6,606 bases of DNA from Cellvibrio sp. (GCA_003524365.1 DQHS01000258.1:8857-15462); one strand, 5' to 3'; positions 1-6,196 are shown, counted from the stretch's first letter. Notes: generated by a model from the sequence alone, not told the origin. A program made the numbers and translations.

Positions 1-11
1 CATTCTGTACG

Positions 12-29
12 TTAAGTAGCCCTTAAGTA
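12..29. repeat. Short tandem-spaced direct repeat TTAAGTA x2
   Basis: TTAAGTA occurs at 12-18 and again at 23-29, an 11-base period close to one helical turn. Both copies would therefore face the same side of the DNA, about 80-100 bases upstream of the barrel gene. Such phased pairs can be regulator sites, but seven bases is short and AT-rich, so chance is a real alternative. I could not pick out a convincing -35/-10 pair in the rest of this leader. Confidence 0.3.
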
Positions 30-98
30 ATGCCCGCTAGGCTGTTATTCATGGGCTGTATTTTTCGTTTTGAAAAGTATTGAATAACCACTCCCGTT

Positions 99-102
99 AG
101 GA
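99..102 (+). promoter_or_regulatory. Ribosome binding site AGGA deciding the GTG start
   Basis: AGGA lies six bases before the GTG at 109. This supports the non-ATG start of the outer-membrane protein, whose first residues then read as a Sec signal peptide. Confidence 0.6.
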
Positions 103-108
103 TTTGTC

Positions 109-1803
109 GTGAATATATCACGCAACAGTCTTTCGTTATTCTCGGCTTTTTGTGCGTTTATTATTCCTGAGATACATTTAAATGCAAAGGAATTGCCTAC
201 TGCTTGCGCTACATCTGATTGCATATTGATAATGCCAAAAGCGGAGCAAAAAAATACGCCGCTTGATCCGGATGGTAATAATAAACCAATAAAAATCGAC
301 ATCCATATTCATCCTATTTTTGACGAATCACTTCCTGAAGAAAACAACTTCCTGTTTCGGCTTGCTAATCGATTGCATATTGATACACATGCAAAGGTGG
401 TTGCGCGCGATCTGCTGGTTGAGAACGGAGATTATCTTGATCACGCACTGCTCGCTGAAAGTGAGCGCATCTTGCGCACCAGACACTACTTTAATAGCGC
501 GAGTGTAACCGCCGCTGAAGAGCGTGACGGGACGGTGGACGTTGATGTGCGTGAAGTCTGGACGCTCTTGCCATCAGTAAGTTATTCCCACAGTGGCGGA
601 AAAACATCCTCGGGTTTTGGTTTGCGCGATTCCAATTTTTTAGGTTACGGAAAAACCGTAAGTATCGTCCACAATAGTTCCGCTGAGCGCAGTGGTGATT
701 CATTTGATTACCTTGATCCTAATACGGGTTGGCACCAAACCACGTTAGGGTTGAGCTATGACAATAACAGTGATGGGCAGCGCAGGAAGCTTGAATTTAT
801 TCGCCCTTATTTTTCGCTCAGCACCGTCAATGCTGGCGGCCTTACCTACGAGCAATTTGATCGGGAGGACAGCGTTTATGATGCCGGGGAAATTATGTAT
901 GCCTACGGTCATAGCGGCGAGAAGCGCGAGTTTTTTTATGGCGCTAAATTGCCCTTTAGCGATAAACACAATATTCATCGCTGGAATATAGGATACACAG
1001 AAGAAGAGGATTTGTTTTACGGTTTGGCCGATGCTAGCCAACAGAGCTTGCCGAATGATCGCGATTTTAATACTGTCTGGCTTGAATACACCTATATCCA
1101 GGACGGTTATGTTGAAGCGAATAATGTCCGGCAAATTAATCGCATTGAAGATATTAATTTAGGCTTTCAGTCGCGCGCGCGTTTCGGTCGCGCCGATTCT
1201 TCCTATCCTGAATATGACGGAAGTTATCAATTTACCCAAGACCTTAGTCAAGGTTTTCTTCTTAGTCCGGCGAGTTTGCTACTGACCTCCATACACATAG
1301 ATGGTCGTTACAATCAGGGTAGCGTTTACAATGGTCTCATCGAAGGAAAAATGGCCTATCACTGGCAAAATTTCTCCGCTGGCCAATTCTATGTTTTGTT
1401 AGAAGGCGCGCGTGGTTTACGGTTGTTTGGAGATAAAGAATTAAGTTTGGGCGGCGATACGGGCCTGCGTGGTTATCCTGCATTTTACCAGGCAGGCGAC
1501 AAGCGTTACTTATTGACACTTGAGCAACGTTTTTATGGCGAGAAAGAATGGTTTTCGCTATTTCATATGGGTTATGCCGTGTTTTATGATCAGGGGCGTG
1601 CATGGGGGTACAGCTTGATTCCACAAAACCAAACCGGGCAGTTACGTGATGTCGGTGTTGGCCTGCGAATCTCTGGTACACGTACTGGCAGTCGCGATGA
1701 TAGCGGGCATAATGTATTGCATATTGACTTGGCAACTCCGCTTGATGGCGGTGAAGATGCATCTCAACTGCAGTGGTTAGTTAAAGTTAAAAGTTCGTTT
1801 TAA
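109..1803 (+). CDS. BamA/TamA-family (Omp85) outer-membrane protein with one POTRA domain
   Basis: This 564-residue protein looks like an outer-membrane beta-barrel of the Omp85 superfamily (surface antigen D15 type). Residues 1-26 resemble a Sec signal ending in LNA before K27. Residues about 61-152 look like a single POTRA domain, with IKIDIHIHPIFDES, NRLHI, LLVENGDYLD, ESERILR and a final VDVREVWTL strand. The remaining ~400 residues alternate aromatic and polar residues as barrel strands do. The family signature RGY is at residues 454-456 (GLRGYP), the loop-6 motif that points into the barrel, and the chain ends in a terminal Phe as expected for a beta-signal. BamA has five POTRAs and TamA three, so this is neither; no tamB-like or two-partner secretion partner is adjacent. 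It starts at GTG with AGGA six bases upstream. Its substrate is unknown; export or insertion of another protein or lipid is inference from the family. Confidence 0.85.
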   Translation: MNISRNSLSLFSAFCAFIIPEIHLNAKELPTACATSDCILIMPKAEQKNTPLDPDGNNKPIKIDIHIHPIFDESLPEENNFLFRLANRLHIDTHAKVVARDLLVENGDYLDHALLAESERILRTRHYFNSASVTAAEERDGTVDVDVREVWTLLPSVSYSHSGGKTSSGFGLRDSNFLGYGKTVSIVHNSSAERSGDSFDYLDPNTGWHQTTLGLSYDNNSDGQRRKLEFIRPYFSLSTVNAGGLTYEQFDREDSVYDAGEIMYAYGHSGEKREFFYGAKLPFSDKHNIHRWNIGYTEEEDLFYGLADASQQSLPNDRDFNTVWLEYTYIQDGYVEANNVRQINRIEDINLGFQSRARFGRADSSYPEYDGSYQFTQDLSQGFLLSPASLLLTSIHIDGRYNQGSVYNGLIEGKMAYHWQNFSAGQFYVLLEGARGLRLFGDKELSLGGDTGLRGYPAFYQAGDKRYLLTLEQRFYGEKEWFSLFHMGYAVFYDQGRAWGYSLIPQNQTGQLRDVGVGLRISGTRTGSRDDSGHNVLHIDLATPLDGGEDASQLQWLVKVKSSF

Positions 1804-2142
1804 TCAGCTTTCAATAAAAAAACTTATATCTACTACAGCGATAATAAATGTGAGAATAAATAATTGTCCCCATCGTATGTATCGCTTGCACAGAGCGATA
1901 AATATCGGATCGTTAGTCTGTGCAAAAGAGTGGGACATTATGTAGCGGTATAACGCCAAGCTTGTCGTATTGTCCTGTTGTTCTTCATAGAGTTTGCATT
2001 CAGTAAAATACTGGGGCAGGTTTTTTTCGGCGTAGTGGAGGATCGCGCTGCGTAAGTACGCGGTGGAAAAAACCATTAGCAGCAAGATGCAAAAGGTTGC
2101 ATAGGGTGCTATTTCAAACAGCGGCGTAGTGAAGTTATACAT
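1804..2142 (-). CDS. Small two-helix inner-membrane protein, UspB-like in layout
   Basis: This 112-residue protein has a hydrophobic segment at about residues 8-30 and another at about 92-110, separated by a polar stretch. That stretch contains LALYRYIMS (62-70) and a basic segment CKRYIRW (85-91). Length, helix positions and the sequence before the second helix (a Tyr-rich stretch, an acidic residue, FI, a Cys/Arg segment, then QLFILT) recall the universal stress protein B family (UspB, 111 residues). I compared it only from memory, so homology is not shown. No enzymatic motif is visible. It converges with the barrel gene: its stop (TGA, 1804-1806) directly abuts that gene's TAA at 1801-1803, and no terminator hairpin lies between them. 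The ATG at 2140-2142 has only a weak ribosome site (GGGTGA). A sigma70-like promoter and nested inverted repeats lie upstream. Confidence 0.65.
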   Translation of the reverse strand: MYNFTTPLFEIAPYATFCILLLMVFSTAYLRSAILHYAEKNLPQYFTECKLYEEQQDNTTSLALYRYIMSHSFAQTNDPIFIALCKRYIRWGQLFILTFIIAVVDISFFIES

Positions 2143-2225
2143 AATTGATCACCCACGGCAATGATAGAAGACGTATTTAACGATGCGTTAAACGGACATT
2201 GCTTTGGATTCTATCGATCAATTAT
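2141..2225. repeat. Nested inverted repeats in the leader of the small membrane protein
   Basis: ATAATTGATC at 2141-2150 is matched perfectly by its reverse complement GATCAATTAT at 2216-2225, 65 bases apart. Between them lies a second perfect inverted repeat, TTTAACG (2176-2182), ATG, CGTTAAA (2186-2192). One outer arm covers most of the predicted -10 box. The other reaches into the start codon at 2140-2142. Because the -10 is upstream of the transcription start, the outer pair would act mainly on DNA (for example as paired operator sites), while the inner 7-bp stem could also fold in the mRNA. Function is inference. Confidence 0.45.
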
Positions 2226-2248
2226 TACGTGAAGCTTAAAGGAGTCAA
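2221..2248 (-). promoter_or_regulatory. Sigma70-like promoter for the small membrane protein
   Basis: On the minus strand, TTGACT (2248-2243, five of six matches to TTGACA) is followed after 16 bases by AATAAT (2226-2221, five of six matches to TATAAT). Transcription would begin near 2214, giving a leader of about 70 bases before the ATG at 2142. This promoter lies just past the sigma-factor stop at 2263, so the small membrane protein can be expressed independently. Confidence 0.55.
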
Positions 2249-2262
2249 CTTTTAGGGCCGTT

Positions 2263-3522
2263 TCAGGTGAGCAGAGGTAATGACTGCTTCAGGTCGGTCA
2301 TTTTTTTGTGCAAAAAACGGCGCTCGGGTTCCTGCGCAGTGAACTCCAGCGCCATTGCATAGGCCGCACTGGCGGCCTCAATCTTGCCCAGCTGTGCTAA
2401 AAAATCAGCGCGCGCGGCATGTAGCAGGTAGTAGTCAGTAAGTTGCTTACGGGCGAGCAGGTCGTCGAGCAGGGTCAAGCCAGCAGCGGGGCCATCGCGC
2501 ATGGCGATGGCGACAGAGCGATTGAGCTCGATAACGGGGGAGGGGTTGCGGTAGAGGAGTAAATCGTAAAAGCCGACAATTTCCTGCCAATCGGTTTGCG
2601 CAAAGCTGGGTGCTTCGGCGTGCAGTGCGGCTATAGCGGCTTGCAGGCAATAAATATCCGCGCTACCGCTGCCTAAGGCGCGCCTAATTAACGCTGAACC
2701 CTCCGCGATTTGGTCGCGATCCCACAATCTTCTATCTTGATCTTCCAGACGAATTAAATCGCCCTTGTTATCGATACGCGCGTTGCGGCGCGAATCCTGA
2801 ATCAGCATTAATGCGAGTAAGCCGAGCACTTCCGGATCGGGTAATAAATTGGCGAGCAGTCGACCGAGGCGAATAGCTTCCCGCGCCAGTTCCTGACGAA
2901 TTAATTCCGTGCCCGATGATGCGGAATAGCCTTCGTTAAAAACCAAATAAATAACATGCAGCACTGCGTCAAGTCGCTCGGGCAGCTCGCTGAGTGCGGG
3001 AATTTCGTAGGGGATCTTTGCATCGCGAATTTTATTTTTCGCGCGCACGATGCGTTGTGCCAGCGTGCTGGGCGAGGTTAAAAATGCACGCGCAATAGCC
3101 TCGGTCGTTAACCCGCAAATTTCGCGCAAGGTAAGTGCAAGCTGCGCTTCGGGCGCGAGGCTTGGGTGACAGCAGGTAAAGATAAGGCGCAATTGGTCGT
3201 CTTCGATATGCTCATCAGACCACTCTTCTTCCTCGCTGTATGTCTCTTCCAATTCTTCGGCGACATCATCCAGTGATGTATTAAAACGCGCGCGGCGGCG
3301 AATATGGTCAATCGCTTTAAAACGGCCCGTGGATACTAGCCAAGCGCGCGGGTTGTTCGGCACGCCATCAATTGGCCACTGTTGCAGCGCAGCGGCAAAT
3401 GCATCCTGCAGGGCTTCTTCGGCGAGATCAAAATCTTTCAGCAGGCGAATTAACGTCGCCAGTACACGGCGTGACTCGCTGCGGTAAATTCCATTGATTA
3501 AGGCTTCAATACTGGCGGGCAT
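2263..3522 (-). CDS. ECF42-type RNA polymerase sigma factor with long C-terminal extension
   Basis: This is a 419-residue extracytoplasmic-function sigma factor, more than twice the usual ECF length. Residues about 10-77 form sigma-2 (DFDLAEEALQDAFAAALQQW, then NPRAWLVSTGRFKAIDHIRRR), which binds core polymerase and the -10. Residues about 110-165 form sigma-4 (LREICGLTTEAIARAF, then STLAQRIVRAKNKI), the helix-turn-helix for the -35. Between them is a very acidic linker, 15 Asp/Glu in residues 85-109. Residues about 175-419 are the helical, TPR-like extension (DUF6596 type), with NEGYSASSG at 196-204, LLALMLIQDSRR, LQAAIAALHAE and IELNRSVAIAM. This architecture defines the ECF42 group, which is usually encoded next to DGPF/YCII-domain proteins; none is visible here. 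The ATG at 3520-3522 is fixed by an in-frame TGA at 3535-3537 and by the family N-terminus, although no clear Shine-Dalgarno precedes it. Target promoters are unknown. Confidence 0.93.
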   Translation of the reverse strand: MPASIEALINGIYRSESRRVLATLIRLLKDFDLAEEALQDAFAAALQQWPIDGVPNNPRAWLVSTGRFKAIDHIRRRARFNTSLDDVAEELEETYSEEEEWSDEHIEDDQLRLIFTCCHPSLAPEAQLALTLREICGLTTEAIARAFLTSPSTLAQRIVRAKNKIRDAKIPYEIPALSELPERLDAVLHVIYLVFNEGYSASSGTELIRQELAREAIRLGRLLANLLPDPEVLGLLALMLIQDSRRNARIDNKGDLIRLEDQDRRLWDRDQIAEGSALIRRALGSGSADIYCLQAAIAALHAEAPSFAQTDWQEIVGFYDLLLYRNPSPVIELNRSVAIAMRDGPAAGLTLLDDLLARKQLTDYYLLHAARADFLAQLGKIEAASAAYAMALEFTAQEPERRFLHKKMTDLKQSLPLLT

Positions 3523-3548
3523 AAAATAATGTTGTCAGCAGGATAGAT

Positions 3549-3566
3549 GTGGCTAAGGGTAGCCAC
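3549..3566. promoter_or_regulatory. Perfect 7-bp inverted repeat upstream of the sigma-factor gene
   Basis: GTGGCTA (3549-3555) and TAGCCAC (3560-3566) flank a four-base loop, 27 bases before the sigma-factor start. There is no T-run on either side, so it is not a standard intrinsic terminator for the binding-protein gene that ends at 3643. It could be an operator or an mRNA hairpin in the sigma-factor leader. The rest of the 120-base gap, 3523-3642, shows no gene and no promoter I would defend. Confidence 0.4.
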
Positions 3567-3642
3567 TAAACGTGTCTGTGTTAAGTCCTAATATGTAATG
3601 ATTTGCAGGAGTTTGAAATAGGTTTGGATTGCGTAGAAGGGT

Positions 3643-4539
3643 TTATAAAGGCGGATTTAATAATTTCCAGTTGCTAACTTCCGGGTGAAAAAAACCACAT
3701 TCTTCATAAGCCCGTTGAATTATGTTTTTCTTTTCCAGTTCGGTTATTCCTCGCGCAAGTGCATTAAAAATTTCTTCGCCGAGTGGATGTTTTTTGCTAA
3801 CTGGCCAATGGCGACTGCCGGGCAGGGCAACTTTAATGCCGGGAATGGGCACCAGCTCCAAACCGTCCACCATCACTTTCATATCGGGATTTACTTGAAA
3901 AGGTGCAAGAGTTACATCCGCACGTTTCGCTACTACCATACGTACGATTTGAACCCAGTAGGTGGAAAATTGAATTTTTCTAATCCCTAGGTCAGTCAGT
4001 GTTTTTACATCTGCATTCCAGTGGTTGTTAGATGCAGCGCTCAGACGACTAACTTTTTCAATCGTATTGGCTTGTAATGCACGTTGATTATCAGCGCGAG
4101 TATAGAGTCCGGCAATAAATTCACCTTCTTTTACTACCGCTGTCGTTTTAAACAAATGTGTGGAGTAGGGTTTTATATCTTCACGCCACATAAGTGCGCC
4201 GGACAGCGCGACATGTCCATCGGCTACTAACTTTAGAACACGTAAATAACTATTTTCGGGCCGCAGTGTGACTTTCGCTTCAAATCCACCCAAAGCCAAT
4301 GCTTGTTGCAACAGGATAATTTCAATTACATCGCGCCGCGCACCCGGTCCGCCAAAATAATCAATAAGAAGTGGATCGCGTTCGCCGACAAATAAGTGAT
4401 AGTCAGTGATGATGTCTTCATCGACAGCAGCAACAATCGTCGATGATGCAACAGCCAATTGTGGATATGTAAAAATAAGCGCCACTGCTACTGAAATCCA
4501 ATAACCCTGCGCCAAAATAGAACGTAATAGTCGCTTCAA
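3643..4539 (-). CDS. Periplasmic solute-binding-like protein (type 2 fold), orphan
   Basis: This 298-residue protein begins with a basic, then hydrophobic Sec signal (KRLLRSILAQ, then SVAVALIFTYPQLAVA) with likely cleavage after AVA near residue 31. The mature part resembles the extracellular solute-binding proteins of family 3. It opens with a strand (STIVAAVDED), has an EIILLQQAL helix followed by EAKVTLRPE, a central segment where a ligand would sit (HVALSGALMWREDIKPYST), a second lobe (RADVTLAPFQVNPDM), and ends with a helix rich in charged residues (GITELEKKNIIQRAYEECGF). No permease or ATPase gene adjoins it, so it may be a sensor or scavenger rather than part of a transporter; the ligand is unknown. 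It starts at TTG: an in-frame TAA at 4543-4545 excludes any longer form, and AGGA at 4546-4549 sits six bases upstream. The sigma-factor gene follows 120 bases downstream on the same strand, probably as a separate unit. Confidence 0.72.
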   Translation of the reverse strand: MKRLLRSILAQGYWISVAVALIFTYPQLAVASSTIVAAVDEDIITDYHLFVGERDPLLIDYFGGPGARRDVIEIILLQQALALGGFEAKVTLRPENSYLRVLKLVADGHVALSGALMWREDIKPYSTHLFKTTAVVKEGEFIAGLYTRADNQRALQANTIEKVSRLSAASNNHWNADVKTLTDLGIRKIQFSTYWVQIVRMVVAKRADVTLAPFQVNPDMKVMVDGLELVPIPGIKVALPGSRHWPVSKKHPLGEEIFNALARGITELEKKNIIQRAYEECGFFHPEVSNWKLLNPPL

Positions 4540-4545
4540 ATATTA

Positions 4546-4549
4546 TCCT
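4546..4549 (-). promoter_or_regulatory. Ribosome binding site AGGA deciding the TTG start
   Basis: On the minus strand AGGA ends six bases before TTG (4539-4537). A TAA in frame lies two codons before that TTG. Together these fix translation initiation at a rare TTG codon, which usually lowers expression. Confidence 0.65.
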
Positions 4550-4719
4550 GTGTCACTTGTATTGGGAGTGATAATGCTAAATGTTTATACAATTTTTTCT
4601 GTTAGGACAAAATACTCTAACAATAATGATATTGAAATAAATAACAAATTATAAGATATACCGCTGCATCATAGCCCAGCGCGTTGTGTCATGCACTTGC
4701 TTGCTGTAACCAATAAACC

Positions 4720-4736
4720 TTGTTTTGTATCAACAA
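4720..4736. promoter_or_regulatory. 17-bp dyad TTGTT-N7-AACAA, possible operator
   Basis: TTGTT at 4720-4724 and AACAA at 4732-4736 form a perfect five-base dyad with seven bases between, about 75 bases upstream of the oxidoreductase start. Spacing and size fit many dimeric regulators, including LysR-type sites, which often sit beside quinone reductase genes. No regulator gene is present in the window, so this is weak inference. Confidence 0.22.
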
Positions 4737-4810
4737 ACATTTCATGCTTTACGCGTAGTCTGTTAGCTCTCAATTCTGCCTTTTTCAATCACAGATCAGA
4801 GGTTAAAATC

Positions 4811-5398
4811 ATGAGTAAAAATATTCTTCTGATTCAAGGGCATCCAGACGTTCAACAACATCATCTCTGCAACGAACTGGAGCGATCCTATGCCCGAGGC
4901 GCGACTGATGCTGGTCATGAAGTTCGCCACGTCAATGTCGCCGCAATCGATTTTCCGTTGCTGCGCAGCCAGCAGGAATGGGAACATGGGTTACTACCCG
5001 TCAATTTGAAGCCCGCACAAGATGATATTTATTGGGCTGAGCATATAGTGTTCTTTTTCCCGCTCTGGCTCGGTGATATGCCTGCTGTGCTCAAAGGCTT
5101 TTTAGAACAGGTCGCCCGGCCCGATTTTGCATTCACATCCGATGGTAAAAATCCCTTCGCGCAAAAAGGCCTAACCGGCCGCTCGGCCCGCGTTGTAGTC
5201 ACTATGGGGATGCCGGCATTGGTTTACCGGTGGTATTTTCGCGCGCACAGTTTAAAATCATTAGAGCGCAATATTTTAGGTTTTGTTGGCATAGCCCCAA
5301 TCAATGAAACCTTGATCGGCAATGTCGGTAATATGGACGAAAAAACCGCGCAGAAGTGGTTTGCGAAGATGCAAAAGTTGGGTGAGGGCGGGGAGTGA
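4811..5398 (+). CDS. NAD(P)H dehydrogenase (quinone)-type flavodoxin-fold oxidoreductase
   Basis: This 195-residue protein belongs to the flavodoxin-like NAD(P)H:quinone reductase family (relatives include MdaB, KefF and YwrO), which transfers two electrons from NAD(P)H through bound flavin to quinones or similar acceptors in the cytoplasm. The first strand and flavin-phosphate loop are NILLIQGHPD (4-13). The family hallmark, FFFPLWLGDMPAVLKGFLEQV (81-101) followed by FAF (106-108), lines the flavin site. Residues 128-134 (VVVTMGM) match the later core strand. The start at 4811 is chosen over an in-frame ATG at 4691 because MSKNILLIQGHP is the normal family N-terminus and GAGG lies eight bases before it; the extra 40 residues would be unrelated in character. 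Physiological substrate is unknown; a role against quinone or electrophile stress is inference. It converges with the GST-family gene. Confidence 0.88.
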   Translation: MSKNILLIQGHPDVQQHHLCNELERSYARGATDAGHEVRHVNVAAIDFPLLRSQQEWEHGLLPVNLKPAQDDIYWAEHIVFFFPLWLGDMPAVLKGFLEQVARPDFAFTSDGKNPFAQKGLTGRSARVVVTMGMPALVYRWYFRAHSLKSLERNILGFVGIAPINETLIGNVGNMDEKTAQKWFAKMQKLGEGGE

Positions 5399-5423
5399 TT
5401 ATTCTTTTCAGTTTTTCTGTTCT

Positions 5424-5448
5424 CGTTCCCAAGCTCCGCTTGGGAACG
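5424..5448. repeat. REP-like palindromic repeat
   Basis: CGTTCCCAAGC (5424-5434) and its exact reverse complement GCTTGGGAACG (5438-5448) flank a TCC loop, giving an 11-bp perfect stem, followed by CAT. From memory, TCGTTCCCA-N-TGGGAACGCAT-type palindromes are dispersed in many copies in diverse Proteobacteria and act as REP-like elements, in some genomes linked to REP-associated tyrosine transposases. Its position in the 69-base gap between two convergent genes is typical. No T-run follows on either strand, so intrinsic termination is unlikely, although the hairpin could stabilise mRNA 3' ends. Confidence 0.7.
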
Positions 5449-5467
5449 CATATGCAATTAATATCCA

Positions 5468-6172
5468 CTAAGCATAAATTTCAAGATTGGTTCCCTCAAT
5501 CGCACACACATCCTTAATCGATTCACGCGTGGCCATCACGCGCAAATATCTGCCTAAATTTGGAAACGATAAGGGTGGTTGTTTAAGCCCGCTACCCCAG
5601 TGCAGCAACATAATCAAGATAAAGTCGCATGCACTGATGTTATCACCCAATAAAAACTCTTTGCCTTCCAGTTCTTTATCAATTAATGCCAGCATCTGCG
5701 TAACACGTTGCTCTTGCGCTTGTTTTATTTCCTCATACCCCGAGGTCGCCGCTGTGTGTTTTTGCGGATAGAAATAAACCATTAATTCAGGCTGTAAAGA
5801 CGCATTCAAATAAAATAACCATTGATAAAATCTGGCTCGTGCTAAAGTGCCAATTTCAGGAATCAGGTTTTTTTCAGGATGTTGTTCACACAAAAATAAA
5901 CAAATAGCTGCACTTTCATAAATTGGCTCGCCATCAAAAACTAATGTGGGGATTCTGCCGGTGGGGTTGAGCTTTAAATACTCAGAGTTTTTCTGCGCTT
6001 CGGTTTTCCGGTCTACCAGAATCAATTCATAATCCAATTGCATTTCTGCCAACAGCATATGTGGTGCCCAGCTGGCGTTGCGGGGGTAGTAAAATAGTTT
6101 GTATAAACCAAGTTTGGTTAAGTAAGGATTTTGACGGGATTTAAATTTTGAAAGATTATATTCAGGTTCCAT
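5468..6172 (-). CDS. Glutathione S-transferase family protein
   Basis: This 234-residue protein has the two GST domains. The thioredoxin-like N-domain starts at about residue 22 (GLYKLFYYPRNASWAPHMLLAEM). It has the cis-proline in GRIPTLVFDG (Pro75) and the glutathione gamma-glutamyl contact pair Glu86-Ser87 in YESAAICLFL. The helical C-domain (about 108-225) has the N-capping box SACD (180-183). Such enzymes conjugate or reduce electrophiles with glutathione in the cytosol; the substrate cannot be told. Two oddities: an extra N-terminal tail of about 21 polar residues, and Ala33 where beta-class GSTs have the catalytic Cys (compare PGACSLAPH with PRNASWAPH), leaving Ser34 as the likely candidate. 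The start at 6170-6172 is forced, because no ATG, GTG or TTG follows before the domain; its ribosome site (GAAGAA) is weak. It lies downstream of a strong terminator and so has its own promoter, which I could not pinpoint. Confidence 0.88.
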   Translation of the reverse strand: MEPEYNLSKFKSRQNPYLTKLGLYKLFYYPRNASWAPHMLLAEMQLDYELILVDRKTEAQKNSEYLKLNPTGRIPTLVFDGEPIYESAAICLFLCEQHPEKNLIPEIGTLARARFYQWLFYLNASLQPELMVYFYPQKHTAATSGYEEIKQAQEQRVTQMLALIDKELEGKEFLLGDNISACDFILIMLLHWGSGLKQPPLSFPNLGRYLRVMATRESIKDVCAIEGTNLEIYA

Positions 6173-6196
6173 ATTTAGTTCTTCTTGCTCTTAACT

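Larger units (their letters stand above)
4540..4810. other. Divergent intergenic region, AT-rich
   Basis: This 271-base gap separates the divergent binding-protein and oxidoreductase genes and must hold both promoters. The stretch 4555-4670 is very AT-rich. On the minus strand TATAAA near 4590 is a possible -10, but its -35 (TTGTCC at only 15 bases) is poor. For the plus-strand gene, TTGCTG at 4701-4706 is a possible -35, but the -10 is weak. A 17-bp dyad, TTGTT-N7-AACAA, lies at 4720-4736. No convincing small gene was seen; an in-frame upward extension from 4811 to an ATG at 4691 lacks a ribosome site. Confidence 0.4.

Noticed and set aside
745..1134. Minus-strand open frame of 129 residues inside the barrel gene
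   Set aside because: It lies fully antisense to a clearly supported gene, has no domain or credible ribosome site, and is best explained as a shadow frame.
1337..1762. Minus-strand open frame of 141 residues inside the barrel gene
   Set aside because: Composition rich in His, Arg and Gln is typical of an antisense shadow; no family pattern is visible.
2237..2341. AAAGGAG on the plus strand followed by an ATG at 2277-2279, possible small gene
   Set aside because: The ATG is about 35 bases from the Shine-Dalgarno-like sequence, too far to use it; the frame is only about 20 codons and runs antisense to the end of the sigma-factor gene.
4421..4426. TGTCGA on the minus strand, resembling an ECF42 -35 motif as I recall it (another copy at 296-301)
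   Set aside because: Both copies lie within coding sequence, are not upstream of a gene start, and a six-base match is expected by chance.
4691..4810. Longer form of the oxidoreductase starting at the ATG at 4691
   Set aside because: The added 40 residues do not resemble the family, no ribosome site precedes 4691, and the ATG at 4811 has GAGG and the normal family N-terminus.
5399..5467. The 11-bp hairpin as an intrinsic terminator
   Set aside because: No T-run follows the stem on either strand, so it is better explained as a REP-like repeat.
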